Origin: Lachnospiraceae bacterium
GTDB lineage: Bacteria > Bacillota > Clostridia > Lachnospirales > Lachnospiraceae
Direction: 5' to 3'
NCBI GenBank assembly: GCA_014804675.1
Contig: JAAUZH010000004.1
Location: forward strand, 216,885 to 280,884
Length of the DNA: 64,000 nucleotides
The position numbers were made by a program, and so were the translations under genes. Every line of letters starts with the position of its first letter. Within the stretch, counting starts at the first letter, position 1. The notes under the pieces were generated by a model. That model did no database searches, was not told the origin of the DNA, and saw only the letters and a list, made by a program, of their open reading frames with translations. Positions 45,050 to 52,530 of this stretch are shown piece after piece.

Positions 45050-46969
45050 ATGATATTATCTTGTCAGAACGTTTGGAAAGCATTCGGGGAAAATGAAATA
45101 CTAAAAAATGCTTCCTTTCATATAGAGGATTACGAGAAGGCTGCGATTGTAGGAATCAACGGTGCAGGAAAATCCACCTTGATTAAGATTATTGTTGGTG
45201 AGCTTGGAGCGGATCAGGGGATTGTTACCATTGCAAAGGATAAGACGCTGGGATATTTGGCACAGCATCAGGATTTGAAAACGGACCGGACCATTTATGA
45301 GGAGCTTTTATCGGTAAAGCAATATTTAATTGATCTGGAAGAAAGAATCCGCACTACGGAGCATTCCATGAAGCAGGCAGAAGGACAGGCACTGGAGGAG
45401 CTTATGGAGCAGTATACCCGTTTCACCCATCAGTTTGAACAGGAAAATGGGTATGCATATAAAAGCGAGGTGACCGGAGTCTTAAAAGGGCTTGGATTTT
45501 TGGATGAAGATTTTTCAAAGTCAGTTGCCACTTTATCCGGCGGACAGAAAACAAGGATTGCCTTGGGCAAACTGCTTTTGCAGCAGCCGGATCTGATTAT
45601 TTTAGACGAGCCTACCAATCATCTTGATATGGCATCCATTTCCTGGCTGGAAACTTACCTGCTCAATTATAAAGGGGCGGTCATTCTTGTATCCCATGAC
45701 CGCTATTTCTTAGACAAAATAGCCGGAAAGATTATCGAAATCGAAAACGGAAATGCAGCTTCCTTTTCGGGAAATTATTCGGATTATGCAAAGAAAAAGG
45801 AAGTTCTCCGCATTGCTGAAATGAGAGCTTATCTAAACCAGCAGAAGGAAATCCGGCATCAGGAAGAAGTCATTGAAAAGTTAAAGTCCTTTAACCGGGA
45901 AAAGTCCATCAAGCGTGCTGAAAGCCGGGAAAAAATGCTGAGCAAGATTGAAGTGCTGGATAAACCGGTTACCGTAAAGGACGATATGAATTTTACCCTG
46001 ACCCCCAGGATAATCAGCGGCAATGACGTGCTGCAGATCAATGAGTTAGCTAAGGCTTACGGAACTCTTTCCTTGTTTTCCAATGTTTCCTTTGAGATCA
46101 AGCGTGGCGAGCATGTTGCTATCATTGGAAAAAACGGTACTGGCAAGACCACTCTATTAAAAATTCTGAATCAGGTGGAAACACAGGATGCCGGCACCAT
46201 CCGCCTTGGTTCTAACGTGGAAATCGGTTATTATGACCAGGAGCATCATGTGCTCCACGAGGATAAAACGCTTTTTGATGAGATTTCCGATACTTATCCT
46301 TCCATGACAAATACAGAAATCCGGAATACGCTGGCAGCGTTCTTATTTACGAAAGAGGATGTATTTAAACGAATCAAGGATTTAAGCGGCGGGGAAAAGG
46401 GCCGTGTCAGTCTGGCAAAGCTTATGCTTTCCAATGCCAATTTCCTGATTTTAGACGAGCCTACCAACCACTTGGATATTACTTCCAAGGAAATTCTGGA
46501 AAATGCCCTAAATCATTATGAAGGGACTTTATTGTATGTATCCCATGACCGTTATTTTATCAATAAGACTGCCAGCCGCATTCTGGACTTGGAAGACGGG
46601 AATTTTAAAAATTATATCGGCAATTATGACTACTATTTGGAAAAACACGAAGAGGCTGCTCCCCCGCTCACCTCTGCTCCCTCTGTCTTAAAGACTGATA
46701 AAGCGCCGGAAACCATCAGCGATACAAAAGCGGACTGGCAGGAGCAGAAAAAGCTTCAGGCAGAAAAGAGAAAACGGGAAAACCGTATCCAGAAAATTGA
46801 AGAAGAAATCGAAGCTGTTGAAGCCAGACAAAGCCAGCTGGAAGCCGATCTTGCCGATCCGTCAAACGGTACAAACGTTGCAAAGCTCCAGGAGATTTCC
46901 AAAGAGCAGGAAGCCCTTTCTTTAAAGCTTGCCGGGCTTATGGAGGAATGGGAGAAATTGCTGGAATAA
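45050..46969 (+). CDS. ABC-F family ATPase (YdiF/Uup-like)
   Basis: 639 residues from ATG 45050; an upstream reading from 44897 would translate the hairpin relic and lacks similarity. Two ABC domains: Walker A GINGAGKST (residues 35-43), signature LSGGQKTR, DEPTNHLD; then GKNGTGKTT, LSGGEKGR, DEPTNHLD. The linker is Lys/Glu-rich (residues 245-310), and a C-terminal coiled coil follows (residues 560-639). ABC-F proteins bind the ribosome E site; some give antibiotic resistance, but this architecture fits the housekeeping YdiF type. It is flanked by hairpin-family sequence on both sides. Confidence 0.92.
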   Translation: MILSCQNVWKAFGENEILKNASFHIEDYEKAAIVGINGAGKSTLIKIIVGELGADQGIVTIAKDKTLGYLAQHQDLKTDRTIYEELLSVKQYLIDLEERIRTTEHSMKQAEGQALEELMEQYTRFTHQFEQENGYAYKSEVTGVLKGLGFLDEDFSKSVATLSGGQKTRIALGKLLLQQPDLIILDEPTNHLDMASISWLETYLLNYKGAVILVSHDRYFLDKIAGKIIEIENGNAASFSGNYSDYAKKKEVLRIAEMRAYLNQQKEIRHQEEVIEKLKSFNREKSIKRAESREKMLSKIEVLDKPVTVKDDMNFTLTPRIISGNDVLQINELAKAYGTLSLFSNVSFEIKRGEHVAIIGKNGTGKTTLLKILNQVETQDAGTIRLGSNVEIGYYDQEHHVLHEDKTLFDEISDTYPSMTNTEIRNTLAAFLFTKEDVFKRIKDLSGGEKGRVSLAKLMLSNANFLILDEPTNHLDITSKEILENALNHYEGTLLYVSHDRYFINKTASRILDLEDGNFKNYIGNYDYYLEKHEEAAPPLTSAPSVLKTDKAPETISDTKADWQEQKKLQAEKRKRENRIQKIEEEIEAVEARQSQLEADLADPSNGTNVAKLQEISKEQEALSLKLAGLMEEWEKLLE

Positions 46970-46977
46970 ATGTTTGT

Positions 46978-47215
46978 TGGTAACAGTTCAGCCCACCCGG
47001 AAAAGAACATGCACCTGGAAGACGTGGCGGCGGCAGAGCATATAGTAGTCTTTCAGGCACGCTTTCGCTCTGCAAAGACGCAACAGTACTAACGCACCAA
47101 AATACGGTGCGTAAGTGCTGGCGACTTTGCCAAGGCCTGAAAGACTACTATATGCTCTGCCGCCGCCACGTCTTCCAGGTGCATGTTCTTTTCCGGGTGG
47201 GCTGAACTGTTACCA
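46978..47215. repeat. Long hairpin element, copy 3
   Basis: Arms 46978-47058 and 47135-47215 are perfectly complementary over 81 bp, enclosing a 76-nt core (47059-47134) that differs from the copy 1 core (reverse complement) at 2 positions only. The arms align with copy 1 arms (shared GTTCAGCCC, GGCAGAGCAT, AGTAGTCT) but differ at many sites, mostly transitions, and every change is matched in the opposite arm. It starts 8 bases after the ABC-F stop and ends 79 bases before tRNA-Pro. TTTGTTG occurs on both flanks, a possible but unproven target duplication. Confidence 0.92.
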
Positions 47216-47294
47216 TTTGTTGCAGAAAAATGAATTTTCCTCTTGTAATTTTCCTGACAATTTGGTAATATATTTTTCGTGGTAATTGTCACTT

Positions 47295-47368
47295 CGGGGT
47301 ATGGCTCAGTTTGGTAGAGCGCTCGGCTGGGGGCCGAGAGGTCGCAGGTTCAAGTCCTGTTACCCCGA
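47295..47368 (+). tRNA. tRNA-Pro (anticodon GGG)
   Basis: A 74-nt cloverleaf: acceptor CGGGGTA/TACCCCG, D arm GCTC...GAGC, anticodon arm CTCGG-CTGGGGG-CCGAG with anticodon GGG, T arm GCAGG-TTCAAGT-CCTGT, discriminator A. CCA is not encoded. A T-run follows directly (terminator-like). Confidence 0.95.
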
Positions 47369-47425
47369 TTTTTTTATGTCTTTTTTCCGCATTGGTTATC
47401 ATGCAGGATTTCCTGCTTTATCTCT

Positions 47426-48730
47426 CTAAATTTTCATAAATGGATCCATATATTTGGCAAATTCCTTCAGATTTTCCTCTATCCTAAGAAGCTGATTGTA
47501 TTTTGCCACACGATCCGTCCTGCAGGGCGCACCTGTCTTAATCTGTCCGGTGCTCATAGCTACTGCCAGGTCTGCAATGGTCGTATCCTCTGTTTCTCCC
47601 GAGCGATGGGAAACAATCGCCTTATAACCGTTCTTCTGGGCCATTTTGATAGCATCCATTGCTTCTGTTAAGGTTCCGATCTGATTTACCTTTACCAGAA
47701 TTGCATTTGCAGCGCCTAACTTAATTCCTGCATCCAGCCTTTTGGTATTGGTCACGAACAAGTCATCTCCCACTAACTGTACCTTATCTCCCAACCGCTT
47801 TGTCATTGCTTTCCAGCCGTCCCAATCGTCTTCAAACAATCCATCTTCAATGGAAACAATGGGAAATTCTTCAATCAGCTCTTCATAATAAGAAATCATT
47901 TCATTGGAATCCCTTTGTACATCCGTTCCGGTCATCTCACTTTCACCCGGAAAATGGTACATGCCGGTTTCCTCTGAATATAATTCGCTGGCTGCTGCAT
48001 CAATTGCTATCTTAATTTCTCCTCCCGGCTCATAGCCTGCCGCCTCTATGGCTTCCACAATCAAAGAAAGTACTTCCCTTGACCCCGGAAGGTCCGGAGC
48101 GAATCCGCCTTCGTCTCCTACTGCTGTAGATAAGCCTTTATGCTTGCACAGCTTTTTTAAATTGTGATAAATTTCCGCACAAATCCGCAATGCTTCATGA
48201 AAGCTGTCCGCCTTCATTGGCATAATCATAAATTCCTGTAAATCTACAGTGTTATCCGCATGTTTTCCGCCGTTTAATATATTCATCATGGGAACTGGAA
48301 GGATACAGGTATCCACTCCGCCAAGATACCTGTATAAAGGCAAATCCAGGGCAAGGGCAGCCGCTTTTGCACAAGCCATAGATACGCCAAGGGTGGCATT
48401 GGCTCCCAAGTTCCCTTTATTCTCCGTTCCATCCGTTTCCATGATGATTCTGTCAATTAGTCCCTGTTCCAAAGCATTTTTTCCGATTAATGCATCTTTT
48501 AATTTTGTATTGATATTTTTTACGGCATTTTGTACGCCAAGACCAAAATATCTGGTTTCCCCATCCCTAAGCTCCACTGCTTCAAAGCGTCCGGTACTGG
48601 CTCCGGAAGGCACCGCCGCCCTTCCAGTAATAACATGCTCTATAGTAACTTCGGCTTCTACTGTAGGATTTCCTCTGGAGTCTAAAATTTCACGTCCCTT
48701 AACATCTGTTATTTCTAAAAATAAGTTCAT
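47426..48730 (-). CDS. eno: Enolase
   Basis: 434 residues, the usual size. Marks are [15 protein letters not shown] at the N-terminus, [13 protein letters not shown] [12 protein letters not shown], metal-binding [14 protein letters not shown], and the signature [13 protein letters not shown] with [18 protein letters not shown]. It dehydrates 2-phosphoglycerate. The phosphoglycerate mutase gene lies 2 kb upstream on the same strand, separated by a DUF554 gene; the three may be one glycolytic unit. Confidence 0.98.
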   Translation of the reverse strand: MNLFLEITDVKGREILDSRGNPTVEAEVTIEHVITGRAAVPSGASTGRFEAVELRDGETRYFGLGVQNAVKNINTKLKDALIGKNALEQGLIDRIIMETDGTENKGNLGANATLGVSMACAKAAALALDLPLYRYLGGVDTCILPVPMMNILNGGKHADNTVDLQEFMIMPMKADSFHEALRICAEIYHNLKKLCKHKGLSTAVGDEGGFAPDLPGSREVLSLIVEAIEAAGYEPGGEIKIAIDAAASELYSEETGMYHFPGESEMTGTDVQRDSNEMISYYEELIEEFPIVSIEDGLFEDDWDGWKAMTKRLGDKVQLVGDDLFVTNTKRLDAGIKLGAANAILVKVNQIGTLTEAMDAIKMAQKNGYKAIVSHRSGETEDTTIADLAVAMSTGQIKTGAPCRTDRVAKYNQLLRIEENLKEFAKYMDPFMKI

Positions 48731-48822
48731 ACTAAGCTCCTTTACCTGTTATATTCAATATCTTTTTCGCTTAGTATGTCCGTTATGGGGTTGACTTATT
48801 CAGATATTTTTCAATCCCTTCG

Positions 48823-49506
48823 TCACATGAACCTGCACAAAATCACAGGTATAAATATAGCCGGCACATAATTCATTACCTTCAGTCTGGTAATGCCCAG
48901 CATGTTCAGGGCAAGCCCAATGATAATCACCGAACCTACACAGGTCATTTCCGCTATGACCTGTTCCGTTAAAAACGGGGCAACCCACTGGGCAAGTAAT
49001 GTAATGGTTCCCTGATAAAGAAATACAAATGCAGCGGCACATGCAACTCCTATTCCCAAAGTAGAGGAAAATATAATAGCTGCCACGCAGTCCAATACCG
49101 CTTTATTAAAAAGCATTTCATGATTTCCTGTAAGACCGCTCTGCAGGGAACCTACAATTGACATGGCGCCTACGCAGAAAAGAAGACTGGCAGTAACAAA
49201 GCCCTCCGCTATGGACACCGATTTTTCATCCCTGCTTTTAAATTTCGATTCTAAAAAGTCACCTAACTTTTTTAATTTGGCCTCTAAATCAATCCCTTCG
49301 CCAATCAAAGTCCCTGCTACCATGGAAATGATCAGAATCAGTGAATTTTCACCATTTAAAGAGCCGCTGATGCCAAGGAACAGGGTGCAGAGCCCCAGCC
49401 CCTTCATCAGAGTATCCGCCATTTTTTTTGAAAGCCCTTTTTTTATAATCATTCCCACAAGGGTGCCTGCCAGAACGGCTATTGTATTTACAATTGTCCC
49501 AAGCAT
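48823..49506 (-). CDS. DUF554 family membrane protein
   Basis: 227 residues with six or seven hydrophobic segments. It begins LGTIVNTIAVLAGTLVGMII, and GALQSGL-type SIVGSLQSGLTGNHEMLF is the family's conserved middle. DUF554 (YdfK-like) proteins have no established role. It starts immediately after the gpmI stop and sits between the mutase and enolase genes. Confidence 0.9.
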   Translation of the reverse strand: MLGTIVNTIAVLAGTLVGMIIKKGLSKKMADTLMKGLGLCTLFLGISGSLNGENSLILIISMVAGTLIGEGIDLEAKLKKLGDFLESKFKSRDEKSVSIAEGFVTASLLFCVGAMSIVGSLQSGLTGNHEMLFNKAVLDCVAAIIFSSTLGIGVACAAAFVFLYQGTITLLAQWVAPFLTEQVIAEMTCVGSVIIIGLALNMLGITRLKVMNYVPAIFIPVILCRFM

Positions 49507-49507
49507 A

Positions 49508-51055
49508 TTACTTTTTGATCAACAGGGATTTTCCTGTCATTTCCTCAGGCTGTTCCATTCCCATCACCTCAATTAAGGTAGGAATGATATCCGCAAGACA
49601 GCCACCTTCTCTTAATGCATAGCCTTCCTTATAATTTACTAAGATAAACGGCACCTCATTGGTAGTGTGGGCGGTAAAGGGGGCTCCTGTCTCATAATCG
49701 ATAAGCTGTTCCGCATTGCCATGATCTGCACAAATGAACATAGTGCCATCCACGCTTTTGAGAGCATCCACTGCCCTGCCTACGCATTCATCCACTGCTT
49801 CCACCGCTTTAATGGCTGCTGCTTCCACACCGGTATGTCCTACCATATCCGGGTTTGCAAAGTTGATGATGATCACATCATATTTTCCAGACGTGATTGC
49901 CTGGCATAATTTATCACATACTTCATAAGCGCTCATTTCCGGCTTCAAATCATATGTGGCAACCTTTGGGGAATTTACTAAAATCCGGTCTTCTCCTTTG
50001 TTAGGCTCTTCCACACCGCCATTAAAAAAGAACGTAACATGGGCATATTTTTCGGTTTCGGCAATTCTTGCCTGAGTCATGTTATTTGCTGATAACCATT
50101 CGCCAAAGGTATTGGTAACCGCAATCTTCTTAAAGGCGATTTCCTTGTTGGGAATGGTAGGATCGTAATCAGAAAAGCATACATAAACCAACGGAATCCT
50201 TGCCCCTCTGTCAAAGCCTGTAAATTCATCATCACAAAAAGCTCTTGTGATTTCCCTTGCCCTGTCCGGTCTGAAATTAAAGAATACCACGCTGTCATTT
50301 TCCTGAATGAGAGCAACCGGATTGCCCTCCTTTACTACTACGGTAGGCTTTACGAACTCATCTGTCTCTTCCCTGTCATAAGATTCCTGTACAGCTGCCG
50401 GAGCGCTTTCTGCTGTCAGCCCTTCTCCCTTTGTCAATGCATCATATGCCAGCTTTACCCGGTCATAATTGTTATCCCTGTCCATTGCATAGTAACGGCC
50501 TGCAACGGAAGCCACCTGTCCTACACCGATTTTTTTCATTTCCGCTTCCAAAGCTTCCACAAATTCTTTTCCCGATGCTGGAGGCGTATCACGCCCGTCT
50601 AAAAAGCAATGCACATACACTTTGGAAAGGCCCGCTCTTTTTGCCAGCTCCAGCAAACCGTAAAGATGTGTATTATGGCTGTGGACACCTCCGTCTGACA
50701 ACAGACCGAAGGCATGAAATGCAGAATCGTTTTTCTTACAGTTTTCCACTGCCTTTAACAATGCTTCATTTTCAAAAAACGTGCCGTCATTGATTTCCTT
50801 TGTAATTCTGGTAAGCTCCTGATATACGATACGTCCTGCGCCCATATTCAGATGACCTACTTCGGAATTTCCCATCTGTCCGTCCGGAAGGCCTACTGCC
50901 ATTCCAGAGGCATTTCCTTTTACAAAGGGACATTCCTTCATCAGCCTGTCCATTACCGGAGTGTTTGCCTGTGCTACTGCATTGCCTTTTTGGGCTTCAT
51001 TCAGACCGTATCCGTCAAGAATCATCAATACTGTTGGTTTTTTGCTCATCTTCAT
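49508..51055 (-). CDS. gpmI: Phosphoglycerate mutase, cofactor-independent
   Basis: 515 residues. Metal and active-site marks: LMILDGYGLNEAQKGNA at the start, the phosphoserine site PDGQMGNSEVGHLNMGAGR, LDGRDTPP, and C-terminal CADHGNAEQ with FTAHTTNEVPF. It interconverts 3- and 2-phosphoglycerate with Mn2+. It is upstream of DUF554 and eno. Confidence 0.97.
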   Translation of the reverse strand: MKMSKKPTVLMILDGYGLNEAQKGNAVAQANTPVMDRLMKECPFVKGNASGMAVGLPDGQMGNSEVGHLNMGAGRIVYQELTRITKEINDGTFFENEALLKAVENCKKNDSAFHAFGLLSDGGVHSHNTHLYGLLELAKRAGLSKVYVHCFLDGRDTPPASGKEFVEALEAEMKKIGVGQVASVAGRYYAMDRDNNYDRVKLAYDALTKGEGLTAESAPAAVQESYDREETDEFVKPTVVVKEGNPVALIQENDSVVFFNFRPDRAREITRAFCDDEFTGFDRGARIPLVYVCFSDYDPTIPNKEIAFKKIAVTNTFGEWLSANNMTQARIAETEKYAHVTFFFNGGVEEPNKGEDRILVNSPKVATYDLKPEMSAYEVCDKLCQAITSGKYDVIIINFANPDMVGHTGVEAAAIKAVEAVDECVGRAVDALKSVDGTMFICADHGNAEQLIDYETGAPFTAHTTNEVPFILVNYKEGYALREGGCLADIIPTLIEVMGMEQPEEMTGKSLLIKK

Positions 51056-51264
51056 TCTCCTTTTCTATTTTTATATGATATAACCTGTTGCTTTCTACTA
51101 TTTATTGGATTTTCTTATTTTTCTATCCTCTGCACCTTTTGATGATTGACTCATATATTATATGTATTTACTGCTTCTATTATTTTTTCGATACTTCCGG
51201 CATATTCCTTACGAAAAATCACATACCGGACATCTTTATGAATTATACACGTTTTCATTTTATA

Positions 51265-51308
51265 TTTCAAGAAAAACTGTTGTATTTTCAAGAAAACACC
51301 TTTAGAAT
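51265..51308 (+). promoter_or_regulatory. Promoter and repeated operator-like motif of the CDF gene
   Basis: TTGTAT (51280-51285), 17 bases, TAGAAT (51303-51308) point to the CDF gene. The 11-mer TTTCAAGAAAA occurs at 51265-51275 and again at 51286-51296, 21 bp apart (two helix turns), the second inside the spacer. This suggests a repressor operator, perhaps metal-dependent. The remainder of the 300-base gap shows nothing else. Confidence 0.5.
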
Positions 51309-51355
51309 GTAGGGATATGATAAATTTTATTATTAGGATGATGCGAGGTACCATT

Positions 51356-52522
51356 ATGATTTCCCTATTGGCAAATTTATTGTTCAAAAACAAAGAAGAC
51401 ATCACTTCTCCTGCTGTGCGCCGCAAATACGGAGTATTATGCGGTGCCGTAGGTATTTTTTTAAATGTATTTTTATTTGGAGTAAAGTTTTTGGCAGGAA
51501 TATTAAGCCATTCCATTGCCATTACCGCAGATGCCTTTAACAATTTATCCGATGCCGGTTCCTCCCTGATTACACTAATCGGCTTTAAGCTGGCAGGACA
51601 AAAACCGGATCCTGGCCATCCCTTTGGCCATGGAAGATTTGAATATATTTCCGGGCTTTTAGTTTCCGTTGCCATCATTTTAATGGCTTATGAACTAATC
51701 AGCACTTCCATTGGAAAAATCCTGCACCCTGAGGCAGTGGCCGGCAGCCCGCTTGTAATTGCGATTTTGCTGCTTTCCATCCTGATCAAGCTGTATATGT
51801 ATTTTTACAATCATTCCCTTGGGAAGAAATTAAATTCCACCGCAATGTGCGCTGCCGCTTCCGACTCCTTCAGCGATATGATTGCCACCACCTTTGTTTT
51901 GCTGGCAATTCTCATGGGCAAGTACACAGGACTTTTAATCGACGGCTACTGCGGAGCCTTAGTTGGCATTTTCATTTTCATTGCAGGCATCCGCTCTGCA
52001 AAGGATACTATCGATCCCCTTTTAGGCCAGCCCCCTTCCAGGGAATTTGTAAAACAGATTGAAGAAATCGTCACTTCCTATGATGAAATTCTTGGAATTC
52101 ATGATTTGCTTGTACATGATTACGGTCCCGGCCGGACTATGATTTCTCTTCATGCAGAGGTTTCCGCCCATGGAGACTTGGTAAGCCTCCATGATATTAT
52201 TGACAACATTGAACGGACATTGAAAAAAGGCTTGAAATGTGATGCGGTCATCCACATGGACCCTATTGTGGAGGATGACGAAGAAACCAACTGGTTAAAG
52301 GAGACGATTACTGCTTTCCTGAAAGAATATGACCCGGATTTAAATCTTCATGATTTCCGGCTTGTAAAAGGCCCTACTCATACGAATATTATTTTTGACG
52401 TACTCCTTCCCATGGAATTTCAAAAGACCGATTCAGAAGTAAAACAGTATTTATCCGATAAAATAACGGCACTGGACCCTAAATATTATTCGGTCATTGA
52501 AATTGACAGGGCTTACTGCTGA
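51356..52522 (+). CDS. Cation diffusion facilitator family transporter
   Basis: 388 residues from ATG 51356 (CGAGGT upstream). CDF domain with six hydrophobic segments and metal-site motifs HSIAITADAFNNLSDAGSS (HxxxD/DxxxD pattern) and AAASDSFSDMIAT; GHPFGHGRFEYISGL is the conserved loop. The C-terminal cytoplasmic domain (residues 210-380) includes HDLLVHDYGPGRTMISLHAE. It exports Zn2+, Fe2+, Mn2+ or similar; substrate undetermined. The C-terminal domain is longer than in simple CDF members. Confidence 0.93.
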   Translation: MISLLANLLFKNKEDITSPAVRRKYGVLCGAVGIFLNVFLFGVKFLAGILSHSIAITADAFNNLSDAGSSLITLIGFKLAGQKPDPGHPFGHGRFEYISGLLVSVAIILMAYELISTSIGKILHPEAVAGSPLVIAILLLSILIKLYMYFYNHSLGKKLNSTAMCAAASDSFSDMIATTFVLLAILMGKYTGLLIDGYCGALVGIFIFIAGIRSAKDTIDPLLGQPPSREFVKQIEEIVTSYDEILGIHDLLVHDYGPGRTMISLHAEVSAHGDLVSLHDIIDNIERTLKKGLKCDAVIHMDPIVEDDEETNWLKETITAFLKEYDPDLNLHDFRLVKGPTHTNIIFDVLLPMEFQKTDSEVKQYLSDKITALDPKYYSVIEIDRAYC

Positions 52523-52530
52523 TACCGGAC

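Noticed and set aside
46973..47222. TTTGTTG target-site duplication around hairpin copy 3
   Set aside because: The 7-mers are not placed symmetrically to the perfect arms, and no similar duplication is seen at copies 1 and 2, so chance is likely.
51151..51678. Minus-strand frame of 175 codons over the start of the CDF gene
   Set aside because: It is the antisense shadow of the well-supported CDF reading frame, lacks a ribosome site, and shows no family pattern.
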